A DNA stretch of 64,000 nucleotides, from the NCBI GenBank assembly GCA_965229335.1, contig OZ245874.1, positions 186,001 through 250,000 of the forward strand. The letters run 5' to 3'. The DNA is from JAFKFH01 sp017307375 (GTDB lineage Bacteria > Pseudomonadota > Alphaproteobacteria > Ferrovibrionales > Ferrovibrionaceae). Below are positions 33,680 to 45,231 of this stretch, piece after piece. Position 1 is the stretch's first letter. Every line of letters begins with the position of its first letter. The position numbers and the translations under genes were made by a program. Under the pieces are notes generated by a model. It made no database searches. It worked only from the letters and a program-made list of their open reading frames with translations, and was not told the origin of the DNA.

Positions 33680-35449
33680 ATGTCCGACCAGAAGAATCTC
33701 TTCATCGCGATCGCGATCTCGCTCGTGGTGCTCTTGGGCTTCCAGTACTTCTACGAGATGCCGCGGATGGAGCGGCAGCGCGCCGAACAGGCCGCACAGG
33801 CCCTGAAGGACGCGCCCAAGGCCGGGGAGACCCAGGCCCCGCAGGCGCCCGGCAGCGCCGCGCCGGCACCCGCCGCGGCGGTGCCCAAGACCCGCGAGGA
33901 AGTGCTGTCCGGGGCCGAGCGGATCAGGATCGCGACCCCGAAGGTGCGCGGCTCGATCGCGCTGACCGGCGGGCGCCTCGACGATCTCGTCCTGACCGAA
34001 TACCGCGAAACCGTCGACCCGAAGAGCCCGGAAATCGTCCTGCTGGCGCCGGCCGGCGCCGAGCATGCCTACTACGCCGAATTCGGCTGGACCGCGGCAC
34101 CGAGCGAGACGGCCAAGCTGCCTGACGGCGCGACCGTGTGGAAGGCCGACGGTACCGAACTGACCGCGACCAAGCCGATCGTGCTGAGCTGGAACAACGG
34201 CGAGGGCCTGACCTTCACCCGCACGATCGCGATCGACGCCAACTACATGTTCACCGTGACCCAGAAGGTCGAGAACGCCTCGGGCAAGAAGGTGACGCTG
34301 TTCCCCTATGGGCTGGTCCAGCGCCAGGGCACGCCCAAGACCGAGGGCCTCTACATCCTCCACGAAGGCCCGCTCGGCGTATTCCGCGACAAGGCCGATT
34401 CGTCGGGCACGCTGAAGGAATACAGCTACAAGGACGTCATTTCCGACAAGTCGATCGAATTCCCCTCGATCGGCGGCTGGATCGGCATCACCGACAAGTA
34501 CTGGCTGACCGCGCTGGTCCCGGTCGACACCGCCAACGTCAAGGCGCGCTTCAGCCATGTCCTGCGCGACGGCGACCGCTATCAGGTCGACCTGCTCGGC
34601 TCGGCCGTCGAGGTCGAACAGGGCCAGTCGGGCGAAAATGTGCAGCGGCTGTTTGCCGGCGCCAAGGTCGTCACCCTGATCGACACCTATGCCGAGCAGT
34701 ACAAGATCGCGCGCTTCGACCGCGCGATCGACTGGGGCTGGTTCTATTTCCTGACCCGGCCGGTGTTCTTCTGCATCGACTTCTTCTTCCACCTGTTCGG
34801 CAATTTCGGCCTCGCCATCCTGACGCTGACCGTCATCATCAAGTTCCTGTTCCTGCCGCTGGCCTACAAGTCCTACGTCTCGATGAGCCAGATGAAGGAA
34901 CTGCAGCCGGAGATGATGAAGCTGCGCGAGCGCTATGGCGACGATCGCCAGAAGCTGAACGAGGAGATGATGGCGCTATACCGCCGGTCGAAGGTCAACC
35001 CGGCCTCGGGCTGCCTGCCGATCCTGTTGCAGATCCCGGTCTTCTTCGCGCTCTACAAGGTGATCTTCACCACGATCGAGATGCGGCACGCGCCGTTCTA
35101 CGGCTGGATCCACGACCTGTCGGCGCCGGACCCCACCTCCTGGATCAACCTGTTCGGCCTGCTGCCCTTCGCCGTGCCGCATCTGGGGCCGCTCGACATC
35201 GTCAACATCGGCGTCTGGCCGCTGATCATGGGCGTCACCATGTGGGCGCAGATGAAGCTGAACCCGACCCCGCCGGATCCGGTCCAGGCCAAGATCTTCT
35301 CGTTCATGCCGATCATCTTCACCTTCATGCTCGGCAAGTTCGCGGCGGGCCTGGTGATCTACTGGAGCTGGAACAACCTGCTGTCGGTCGCCCAGCAGTG
35401 GTTCATCATGCGCCGCGTCGCCCATCGCAAGAAGACCGCGACCTCGTGA
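33680..35449 (+). CDS. yidC: Membrane protein insertase YidC
   Basis: 589 residues, the long Gram-negative form. An N-terminal membrane helix (KNLFIAIAISLVVLLGFQYFYE) is followed by a charged linker, then a large periplasmic beta domain (about 65-345) and the conserved insertase core. The core includes GNFGLAILTLTVIIKFLFLPLAYKSY, the cytoplasmic hairpin with MSQMKELQPEMMKLRERYGDDRQKLNEEMMALY, and SGCLPILLQIPVFFALYKV. It inserts and folds inner-membrane proteins with or without SecYEG. The stop overlaps the engB start (GTGA). Confidence 0.95.
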   Translation: MSDQKNLFIAIAISLVVLLGFQYFYEMPRMERQRAEQAAQALKDAPKAGETQAPQAPGSAAPAPAAAVPKTREEVLSGAERIRIATPKVRGSIALTGGRLDDLVLTEYRETVDPKSPEIVLLAPAGAEHAYYAEFGWTAAPSETAKLPDGATVWKADGTELTATKPIVLSWNNGEGLTFTRTIAIDANYMFTVTQKVENASGKKVTLFPYGLVQRQGTPKTEGLYILHEGPLGVFRDKADSSGTLKEYSYKDVISDKSIEFPSIGGWIGITDKYWLTALVPVDTANVKARFSHVLRDGDRYQVDLLGSAVEVEQGQSGENVQRLFAGAKVVTLIDTYAEQYKIARFDRAIDWGWFYFLTRPVFFCIDFFFHLFGNFGLAILTLTVIIKFLFLPLAYKSYVSMSQMKELQPEMMKLRERYGDDRQKLNEEMMALYRRSKVNPASGCLPILLQIPVFFALYKVIFTTIEMRHAPFYGWIHDLSAPDPTSWINLFGLLPFAVPHLGPLDIVNIGVWPLIMGVTMWAQMKLNPTPPDPVQAKIFSFMPIIFTFMLGKFAAGLVIYWSWNNLLSVAQQWFIMRRVAHRKKTATS

Positions 35450-36093
35450 CGACGGACGAACAGGCCGAGGCGGCGGCCGCGCTGGAGCGCGGCCGCTGGC
35501 TGTTCGCCCAGGAATGCCGCTTCCGGCTGGGGGCCCACAATCTCAGCCAGATGCCCGACGACACCCTGCCCGAGATCGCCTTCGCCGGCCGCTCGAACGT
35601 CGGCAAGTCGAGCCTCGTCAACGCGCTCACCGGGCGCAACACGCTGGCGAAGGTGTCGAACACCCCGGGCCGCACCCGTGAGCTCAACTTCTTCGTGCTG
35701 GCCGAACGCCTGTCGTTCGTCGACCTGCCGGGCTACGGCCATGCCGAGGTCTCGAAAAAGCAGGTCGCGGGCTGGACCCAGACGATCTATGCCTATCTCA
35801 AGGGGCGCGTGCCGCTGCGCCGGGCCTTCCTGCTGATCGATTCGCGCCATGGGCTGAAGACGACCGACGAGCCGGCGATGAAGCTGATGGACGATTCGGC
35901 CGTGGTCTACCAGGTCGTCCTGACCAAGGCCGACAAGATCAAGCCGGCCGAGCTGGCCGAGACCAAGGCAAAGGTCGAACTGGCCTTGAGCCGCCGGGTG
36001 GCGGCGCACCCCGTGGTGCTGGCCACCTCGTCGGAGACCGGGCTCGGCATCCCCGAACTGCGCGCCGAGATCGCCGGCCTCCTCAATTTCTGA
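35446..36093 (+). CDS. engB: Ribosome biogenesis GTPase EngB (YihA)
   Basis: 215 residues beginning at GTG 35446, coupled to yidC. GTPase motifs are complete: G1 GRSNVGKSS, G2 Thr in NTPGRTRELNFF, G3 DLPGYG, G4 TKAD and G5 TSSE. It assists late large-subunit assembly. In related genomes argB usually follows; here a minus-strand M16 peptidase gene lies between engB and argB. The 9-base gap to that convergent gene holds no terminator. Confidence 0.94.
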   Translation: MTTDEQAEAAAALERGRWLFAQECRFRLGAHNLSQMPDDTLPEIAFAGRSNVGKSSLVNALTGRNTLAKVSNTPGRTRELNFFVLAERLSFVDLPGYGHAEVSKKQVAGWTQTIYAYLKGRVPLRRAFLLIDSRHGLKTTDEPAMKLMDDSAVVYQVVLTKADKIKPAELAETKAKVELALSRRVAAHPVVLATSSETGLGIPELRAEIAGLLNF

Positions 36094-36102
36094 CCCGACC
36101 AC

Positions 36103-38916
36103 TCAGTTGGTCGTCTCCGGCAGCACCGTATAGACCCTGGCCTGGTCGGGCTTCAGCACCTCGACCGCCAGCGCCTGCACCTCTTCCCGCGTCACCCGGC
36201 GCAGCGAGGCCGGCCAGTCGGCCAGCCGGGCCATGCCGTAGACCGGGTCGGGATAGGTGGTCAGCAGATTGAATTTCTCGCCATCCTCGACCTGGGCCTT
36301 CGCCGCGGCGGCCGCCAGCGGCTCGAGGGCACGGGTAAACTCGTCCTCGGCGATCGGGGTGGTGGCGAAACTGGCGGCGACGCCGCGGGTGCGGTCGATC
36401 ACGGTCTCGACCTGGCCCGGCCGGCAATCGACCACCGCGGTGATCTGGGCCGGCGAGATATCGCGGCGCACGGTCGCCCGCACGCCTGGCGAATAGGAGG
36501 CGCCATCTTCCGACCGCAGCGCCTCGCGCAGCCGCAGGCGGAAGACTTCGGCCAGGACCTGCTGGCGGCGCAGCGCCTGGGCATCGCGTTCGGCGCCGGT
36601 CGCGGCCGGCCAGGCCAGCGCGGCATAGCCGCGCTGATCCGCCGCCCGGAAGGTCAGCGGCGGCTCGCGCCCGGGATCGGCCACCCGCAGCGTGATCGGG
36701 TCGGGCAGGCGGTCGCTTGCCGCCGGCCGGTCGGGCAGGGCGCCGAGCGTGCGCGCGATCTCGGCCAGCGCGACATCGGGATCGACCTTGCCGACGATGA
36801 CGAGCGTCGCCGGCGCGGTCTTGATCATGCCCTTCAGCCACTCGACGATCGGCCCCGGCGCCGCGGCGGCAAACACCGATTCGGGCGGCAGGCCGATACC
36901 CGGCGCATTGTCGTAGAAGTGGCGCGGCATCTTGTAGCCCAAGGTGTAGTCGGCCGACCCGGCCATCGCCCGGTAGCTGCGGTCGAGGTCGGTGCGGGCC
37001 AGCTCGAAACCCTGCGGCCGGTAGGCCGGCGCCGTCAGATAGGCGGCCGCGAGATCGAGGGCGAATCCGAGGTCGTCGGGCGCCGGCTGGGACGAGAAGC
37101 GCAGCTCGGAATCGGTCGCCGAAACGCCGAAACCGAGATCGTAGCGCTGGAGATAGCGGCGCAGCGCATCGAACGGATGGGCCTCGAGCCCGCCATAGAC
37201 CAGCACCGAGCCGGCCATCGGCCCGACCAGTTCGGGATCGGTCAGCCGCTTCGCCGGGTCGCGGGCGAGCTGAAGTGCCAGGCGCAGGCGCCCCGACTTG
37301 CCCTCGGTGCGCATGACGATGGCGCGCAGGCCGTTGGCGAAGCGGACATCGGTGATGTCGGTGGCGGGATTGGCACGCGCGACGACGCGCCCGGCGGGGC
37401 CGAAGTCGTGATAGGCGAATGGTGGCAGGGCGGCCTCGGCCGGCGCGGCGACGGGCACCGCCTGGCTTTCCGCCCAGGCCCCGCGAATCGCCGCGTCCGC
37501 CTCGGCGTCGGGAACGCCGAGCGGACCCGCGATCATGATGCGGCGGTCGTCACCCGCCCAGAAGCCGCGCAGTGCGGCAACCAGCGCGGCGTTGTCGATG
37601 CGGGCAAGCCCCGCCTCGAGCCGCGCCTGATCGTCGGCCAGGGCGGTCGGCACGCTGTCGTAGCGGACGGCACCGACCAGCCGGTCGGCCGTGCCGGCCG
37701 GGCGGCGATCGGCGGCGGCCGCGATGCGCTGGGCCATCGCCTTGCGCTCGGCGTCGCGCGCCTCGTCGATCTCGACCGTGGTGAAGCCGTGAGCGAGCGC
37801 CCGGCGCAGTTCCTGGTCGGCCGCGGCGAGCGCCAGCCGCCAGTTGGCCGGATCGGTCGACAGGGCGAGGGCGCCCGTGCGCACGCTGCGATACGAATCG
37901 GTGAAGGAGACGCCGCCGACGTCATACTTGCCCCCCTCGGCCCGCGCGCGCTGACCCAGACGCTGGCTGATGATGCGATTGGCCAACGCGAGCGGCATGC
38001 GTTCGGCCCGCGTCGCGGCACTGTCGGGGCCGGGGTCGAAATTGCGCACGGTCATCAGCTCGACCGAGACATTCGTATCCTGCTCGGGCAGATGACGGAC
38101 CTGCAGGCCGCCCGGCACCGCAGCCGGGGGTTGCGTCGCGGGCAGCGGCGTGTCCACCGCCTGCATGTCGCCGAACAGCTTGGTGATCTCGGCGGCGATC
38201 GCCGGGGCATCGACCTTGCCGGTGACGATGACGACGAGATGGTCGGGCCGGTACCAGCGGCGATAGAAGCGCTCGAAATCGGCATGGCCGACCCGCGCGA
38301 TCACCTCGGGATCGCCGATCGGGGCGACGCGGGCGGGCCAGGCATCGCCGAACAGCAGGCCCGAGGCGGCGATCCACTGGCGATAGCCCGCGGTATCGCG
38401 CAGCCGGCGTTCGGCGGCGATGACGCCGCGTTCGGGTTCGATCTGGTCGGCCGCGAGCAGGGCACGGTCGGCGAATTCGCGCAGGACCACGAGCCCCTTG
38501 TCGATCAGCTCCGGTTCGGCCCGCGGCAGATCGAGCTTGTAGGTCGTCGAATCGACGCCGGTCGAGGCATTGGCATCGGCGCCGAAGCGCAGGCCGAGCC
38601 GCTGCAGATAGGCCGCGAGATCGGCCTGCGGCAGGTTCTGCGTCCCCTTGAACAGCATGTGCTCGAGGAAATGGGCAAGACCGCGCTGATCGGGCTCCTC
38701 GATGCCGGCCCCGGCCTCGACCAGCAGCCGCAGCGAAACCTGATCGTGACCGTCCAGCGGCCAGATGACATAGCGCAGTCCGTTGGGCAGGCGGCCCCAG
38801 GTGATTGCCGGGTCGGGCTTCAGGTCGCTCTGTTCGTGAGCGAAGGGCCTCGGTTCGGCCTGCACCGCGAACGGCAGGACGACCAGCAGCAGCAAGGCGA
38901 GCAGAAGACGCGGCAT
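36103..38916 (-). CDS. Periplasmic M16-family zinc metallopeptidase (pitrilysin-like)
   Basis: 937 residues with a signal peptide (RLLLALLLLVVLPFAVQA|EP). The inverted zinc motif HxxEH is intact as H82-E85-H86 in AHFLEHMLFKG, and a downstream Glu-containing stretch (ERGVIAAERRLRD) follows. Two M16 repeats are visible: an active N-terminal half and an inactive C-terminal half resembling it (from about 540), as in PqqL/pitrilysin. ATG 38916 is chosen at the start of the signal peptide; a longer frame to 38976 exists. It degrades peptides in the periplasm. Divergent from argB with 138 bases between. Confidence 0.9.
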   Translation of the reverse strand: MPRLLLALLLLVVLPFAVQAEPRPFAHEQSDLKPDPAITWGRLPNGLRYVIWPLDGHDQVSLRLLVEAGAGIEEPDQRGLAHFLEHMLFKGTQNLPQADLAAYLQRLGLRFGADANASTGVDSTTYKLDLPRAEPELIDKGLVVLREFADRALLAADQIEPERGVIAAERRLRDTAGYRQWIAASGLLFGDAWPARVAPIGDPEVIARVGHADFERFYRRWYRPDHLVVIVTGKVDAPAIAAEITKLFGDMQAVDTPLPATQPPAAVPGGLQVRHLPEQDTNVSVELMTVRNFDPGPDSAATRAERMPLALANRIISQRLGQRARAEGGKYDVGGVSFTDSYRSVRTGALALSTDPANWRLALAAADQELRRALAHGFTTVEIDEARDAERKAMAQRIAAAADRRPAGTADRLVGAVRYDSVPTALADDQARLEAGLARIDNAALVAALRGFWAGDDRRIMIAGPLGVPDAEADAAIRGAWAESQAVPVAAPAEAALPPFAYHDFGPAGRVVARANPATDITDVRFANGLRAIVMRTEGKSGRLRLALQLARDPAKRLTDPELVGPMAGSVLVYGGLEAHPFDALRRYLQRYDLGFGVSATDSELRFSSQPAPDDLGFALDLAAAYLTAPAYRPQGFELARTDLDRSYRAMAGSADYTLGYKMPRHFYDNAPGIGLPPESVFAAAAPGPIVEWLKGMIKTAPATLVIVGKVDPDVALAEIARTLGALPDRPAASDRLPDPITLRVADPGREPPLTFRAADQRGYAALAWPAATGAERDAQALRRQQVLAEVFRLRLREALRSEDGASYSPGVRATVRRDISPAQITAVVDCRPGQVETVIDRTRGVAASFATTPIAEDEFTRALEPLAAAAAKAQVEDGEKFNLLTTYPDPVYGMARLADWPASLRRVTREEVQALAVEVLKPDQARVYTVLPETTN

Positions 38917-39054
38917 GGATCCCCTCGAAACGGGCGGTCGGGACGGCACCGGCCAGAGACGGCAGAATTGGGGCAAATCCTTGGCGGATCCAGCGTCGTT
39001 CTGTCACGAATTCGTGGTGGCGGGCCTTCCGGTCATCCGTTATATCGGCTGACC

Positions 39055-39981
39055 ATGGATAAGAAGACAGCCGTACCCTCGATCGCCCTGTCCGAAGCGC
39101 TGCACCAGAAGGCAGCCATCCTGTCGGAAGCGCTGCCCTACATGCGCCGGTTCAACGGCGAAACCTTCGTGGTCAAATACGGCGGCCACGCGATGGGCGA
39201 GGAGGCGCTGGCCGAACAGTTCGCCCGCGACATCGTGCTGCTCAAGCAGGTCGGCATCAACCCGGTGGTCGTTCATGGCGGCGGGCCGCAGATCGGCGCG
39301 ATGCTCGAGCGGCTGCAGATCAAGTCCGAGTTCATCGACGGGCTGCGCGTCACCGACCGGCATACGGTCGACGTCGTCGAGATGGTGCTGGCCGGTTCGA
39401 TCAACAAGTCGCTGGTGTCGGCGATCAACAATGTCGGCGGCTCGGCCATCGGCATCTCCGGCAAGGACGGGCGGCTGATCGAGGCGCGCAAGCTGACCCG
39501 GACCAAGCGCGATCCCGATTCCAACATCGAGAAGGTGCTCGACCTCGGTTTCGTCGGCGAGCCGGCGAAGATCAACCCGGCCATCATCGAGACCCTCGAG
39601 GCCTCCGACATCATCCCGATCATCGCGCCGACCGGCATCGGCCCGAACGGCGAGACCTACAACATCAACGCCGATACCGCGGCCGGCGCCATCGCCGGCG
39701 CGCTGAAGGCAGCCAAGCTGATCGTGCTGTCCGACATTCCCGGCGTGCTCGACAAGGACAGGAAGCTGCTGTCCGAGCTGACCGAGGGGCAGATCAAGGA
39801 CCTGATCGCCGACGGCACGATTTCGGGCGGCATGATCCCGAAGGTCGAGAACTGCCTGGATGCGCTCGCGGCCGGCGTCGAGACCGCGACGATCCTCGAC
39901 GGTCGCGTGCCCCATGCCCTGCTGCTCGAGATCTTCACCGAGCACGGCATCGGCACGATGATCCGCCGCGACGCGGCCTGA
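39055..39981 (+). CDS. argB: N-acetylglutamate kinase
   Basis: 308 residues of the amino acid kinase family. Motifs are VVKYGGHAM, VVVHGGGPQIG (substrate and phosphate loop), EFIDGLRVTDRHTVDVVEMVLAGSINK and INADTAAGAIAGALKA. It phosphorylates N-acetylglutamate, the usually arginine-inhibited step of arginine synthesis. The N-terminal helix (about 1-30, with EALPYMRRF) is the extension associated with hexameric, arginine-sensitive enzymes. Followed after 21 bases by a TPR protein that may be co-transcribed. Confidence 0.95.
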   Translation: MDKKTAVPSIALSEALHQKAAILSEALPYMRRFNGETFVVKYGGHAMGEEALAEQFARDIVLLKQVGINPVVVHGGGPQIGAMLERLQIKSEFIDGLRVTDRHTVDVVEMVLAGSINKSLVSAINNVGGSAIGISGKDGRLIEARKLTRTKRDPDSNIEKVLDLGFVGEPAKINPAIIETLEASDIIPIIAPTGIGPNGETYNINADTAAGAIAGALKAAKLIVLSDIPGVLDKDRKLLSELTEGQIKDLIADGTISGGMIPKVENCLDALAAGVETATILDGRVPHALLLEIFTEHGIGTMIRRDAA

Positions 39982-40002
39982 CTGCCGCCCCCGCGGGCGT
40001 CA

Positions 40003-41523
40003 ATGCCGCTGCAGACCGCGCAGGCGCTGCATGCAGCCGGGCGCCTGGCCGAGGCCGAAGCTGCCTATCGGGCCGTCTTGTCGGATGATCCCGACAATGC
40101 CGAAGCGCTCCATGGGCTGGGACTGATCGCCCAGGTCACCGGCAACGGCGAGGTTGCAGTCCGCTTGCTCGCCCTGGCAGCCGACAAGGCGCCGGCCGAC
40201 CCTGAGCCAGCCGCCCATCTTGGCGCGGCATTGCTGCTGCTAGGGCGGCGCGACGAGGCGGAGGCCGCGCTGTTGCGCGCGCTCGGCCAGGCCCCGGGCC
40301 ATGCCGAGGCGCGCTTCACCCTGGCAAATCTGACTCGTGATCGCGGCGATGTCGCGGGTGCCGAGCGGGCCTATCGTACGGTCCTGGCCCTGGCGCCGGC
40401 GCATCTCGGGGCAGCGGTCAATCTTGCCTCGCTGCTCCGCCAGGCCTTTCGGCTGGACGCGAGTGCCGCCTGGATCGGCCGCGCCTTGATCCTGCAACCC
40501 GACAATTTTCACCTGCACGCCAATCTCGCCGCCCTGCGGCATCACCAGCGTCGCTTCGCCGATGCCCGGGCCGCTTTCCGGCGGGCTCTCGCCCAGGCGC
40601 CGACCGAGCCGGGCATCCAATACAATTATGCCCATACGCTGCTGGCGGACGACGATTTCGCCATCGGCTTTCGCGTCTATGAGTGGCGATGGCAGGCACG
40701 GGAATTCGACCAGTTCCGCCGCTCGCTTCCGATGCCGCGCTGGGACGGCCGGCAACGCGCCGGGCAGCGCCTGCTGATCCACGCCGAACAGGGCTTCGGC
40801 GACGCGATCCAGTTCTGCCGCTACGTACCGCTGGCGGCGAAGCGCGGGCAACGGGTGGTGTTCGAGGTGCCGGCACCGCTCGTCCGGCTGATGGCAAGCC
40901 TGCCTGGGGTCGAGCAGGTGGTGGCGCGCACCGATGCCGTCCCGGCAGCCGACTGCGAATGTCCGCTGCTGAGCTTGCCGCTTGCCCTCGGCCGCCCTGC
41001 GGACATGCGGGCAGCGGCCGTGCCCTATCTCGCGCCGCCGGCGGAAGTTGCGGAGCAATGGACCGCGCGCCTGGCCGGACTTCGCGGCGTCAAGGTCGGG
41101 TTGTGCTGGGCCGGAAATGCCTTCCCCGACCCGACGCGGACGATACCGTCGGCGGCCCTGGAAATCCTCGGCGGGCTTGGCGACGTGACCTTCGTCAGCC
41201 TGCAAAAGGACGGGACGCAGGCGCCGGCGGGGCTGAACATGGTCGACATGAGTGCCGAGATCGCGGATTTTGCCGATACGGCCGGCCTGATGACGGCACT
41301 CGACCTCGTCATTTCCATCGACAGCGCGGCTGTCCATCTGGCGGGCGCGCTGGGGCGGCCGACCTGGCTACTGAACCGGCGCGCGGTGGACTGGCGCTGG
41401 CGCGACAAGCCGACGGGCGTGCCCTGGTATCCGAGGATTCGCCAGTTCCGGCAGCCGGACTGGAACGACTGGGCCAGCGTGCTGCTGGCGGTGCGTGCCG
41501 AACTTGCCGCACTGGCCGGATGA
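40003..41523 (+). CDS. TPR protein with glycosyltransferase-like C-terminal domain
   Basis: 506 residues. Residues 1-215 are six or so tetratricopeptide repeats (for example AAGRLAEAEAAYRAVLSDDPDNAEALHGLGLIA). The C-terminal half resembles the GT9/GT41-like domain of bacterial TPR-glycosyltransferases: LLIHAEQGFGDAIQFCRYVPLAA, VGLCWAGNAFPDPTRTIP and SIDSAAVHLAGALGRPTWLL followed by WYPRIRQFRQ. Codon use is slightly less GC-biased than its neighbours. No clear ribosome site is seen. Likely a cytoplasmic sugar transferase or a protein glycosylation enzyme; partner and acceptor unknown. Confidence 0.78.
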   Translation: MPLQTAQALHAAGRLAEAEAAYRAVLSDDPDNAEALHGLGLIAQVTGNGEVAVRLLALAADKAPADPEPAAHLGAALLLLGRRDEAEAALLRALGQAPGHAEARFTLANLTRDRGDVAGAERAYRTVLALAPAHLGAAVNLASLLRQAFRLDASAAWIGRALILQPDNFHLHANLAALRHHQRRFADARAAFRRALAQAPTEPGIQYNYAHTLLADDDFAIGFRVYEWRWQAREFDQFRRSLPMPRWDGRQRAGQRLLIHAEQGFGDAIQFCRYVPLAAKRGQRVVFEVPAPLVRLMASLPGVEQVVARTDAVPAADCECPLLSLPLALGRPADMRAAAVPYLAPPAEVAEQWTARLAGLRGVKVGLCWAGNAFPDPTRTIPSAALEILGGLGDVTFVSLQKDGTQAPAGLNMVDMSAEIADFADTAGLMTALDLVISIDSAAVHLAGALGRPTWLLNRRAVDWRWRDKPTGVPWYPRIRQFRQPDWNDWASVLLAVRAELAALAG

Positions 41524-41527
41524 CGGA

Positions 41528-43891
<2,364 letters not shown>

Positions 43892-43897
43892 CGAGGG

Positions 43898-44425
43898 TCA
43901 GGCCTTGCCTTCGGTGATCTTGGCCAGCGTGCGCTCGGAGGCGCCGGTCAACCCTTCGAGCAGCTTGGCTTCATAAGGGCCGCCCTGGCCCTTGGTATCC
44001 TGGGCGACAAACAGCTGCAGGGTGTTCACATGAACGTCGATCAGCGCGGTAACCGAATCGAGATGCTCGGCGAGGCTGAGTTCGGCACGGTTGAAACGCT
44101 CGATGAAGGCGGTCAGCGAGCCGGCGACGCGGGTGATCAAGGGATAGCCGAAGGTGCCGGCCTGGCCCTTGATGTCATGGGCGACGCGAAACACGCCCTT
44201 GAACATCGGGTCGATCTCGTCGGGCTTGGCGCGCATGCGCTGGCACATCGACACCAGTTCCTGAACGTCGCCCTCCACGACGAGGCGATAGTTCATCGAC
44301 ACCCGCTCGACCACCTTGTCGCCGGCGGCGGCGATCTCGTCGAACGAGCGGCCGCCGGCGCGGCTGGCAGCCTTCTTCAGGCGGCTCGGTACATTCAGAA
44401 TGCGGGCATCGCCGCTATCGGCCAT
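43898..44425 (-). CDS. Histidine phosphotransfer (Hpt) domain protein
   Basis: 175 residues, mostly helical. The phosphoacceptor helix reads FRVAHDIKGQAGTFGYPLI with His 83 in the standard HxxKG position. It would relay phosphate between the receiver of the downstream hybrid kinase and the response regulator encoded upstream. Located 6 bases before the hybrid kinase gene and 17 after the regulator gene, on the same strand. Confidence 0.85.
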   Translation of the reverse strand: MADSGDARILNVPSRLKKAASRAGGRSFDEIAAAGDKVVERVSMNYRLVVEGDVQELVSMCQRMRAKPDEIDPMFKGVFRVAHDIKGQAGTFGYPLITRVAGSLTAFIERFNRAELSLAEHLDSVTALIDVHVNTLQLFVAQDTKGQGGPYEAKLLEGLTGASERTLAKITEGKA

Positions 44426-44442
44426 GGCGAAGACCTCCTTGA

Positions 44443-45039
44443 CTACGCGTCGTCGCCCATCAGCGACTTGATTTCTTCAGGTGACAGGCCCCAGGCCGCG
44501 AGATCGTTGCCGTCGGGCACCGGACCGTTCGAGGCGGCGGCCGTCGGCTGCTTGCCGCGGCGCTCAGGCCCGGTGTAGTCGGCGGACGAGCGGCGACGGC
44601 GGTCGGGCCCGAAATAACCCGGGGCCTGGATGAACGGCCGCGGCTTGTCGATCACGGTGCAGAACCGCGTCAGCAGGGTCTTGGCCGAGATCGGCTTGGC
44701 CAGGAATTCCGTCACCCCGGCATCACGGGCCTCGTAGACCCGCTGTACCTCGGTATGGCCGGTCAGCATGATGATCGGCAGGAAGCGATTCGGACTATCC
44801 TTGGCGGTGCGGATCATCTTGACGAAATCGTGCCCGTCGAGCGGCTGCATTTCCCAGTCGCAGATGACGAAGTCGAAAGGCATCTGGCGCATCAGCGACA
44901 GCGCGGTCGGCGCGTCTTCCACATCCATCACGGTACGGAAGCCGAACGACCGGCAAAGATCGACCACCATCGCCCGGATGAAGCGATTGTCGTCGATGAT
45001 CAGCACGCTGAAACTCGAAAAATTGTATTTGTCGCTCAC
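44443..45039 (-). CDS. Response regulator (single receiver with basic tail)
   Basis: 198 residues from GTG 45039, with GAGGCGAG upstream; a longer frame to 45126 lacks a ribosome site. The receiver domain has IIDDNRF (14-20), phosphoacceptor D61 in VICDWEMQPLDG, MLTGH and the Lys in LAKPIS. The tail contains two GPxRR motifs (YFGPDRRRRS and YTGPERRGK) and an acidic ending (LSPEEIKSLMGDDA), but no DNA-binding or enzymatic domain. Probably the output or intermediate of the phosphorelay, acting by protein contact, as chemotaxis- or motility-type regulators do. Confidence 0.83.
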   Translation of the reverse strand: MSDKYNFSSFSVLIIDDNRFIRAMVVDLCRSFGFRTVMDVEDAPTALSLMRQMPFDFVICDWEMQPLDGHDFVKMIRTAKDSPNRFLPIIMLTGHTEVQRVYEARDAGVTEFLAKPISAKTLLTRFCTVIDKPRPFIQAPGYFGPDRRRRSSADYTGPERRGKQPTAAASNGPVPDGNDLAAWGLSPEEIKSLMGDDA

Positions 45040-45231
45040 GCTCGCCTCGCCAGCCCCCGCGCCGCCGCGACCACGATCCGAAGCCCGGATCCCCCCGGAT
45101 CCGGGCGCCAGGAAGGCGCTCACCACTATCCTTTACTGTACTGCACCACGGCCAAGCCCCGCCAGCATGGAATTTCGTCCGCGAGGGGGATAGATTGCCG
45201 CCGGGTTTCCCGTTCGAAGAAGGTTTCAGCC

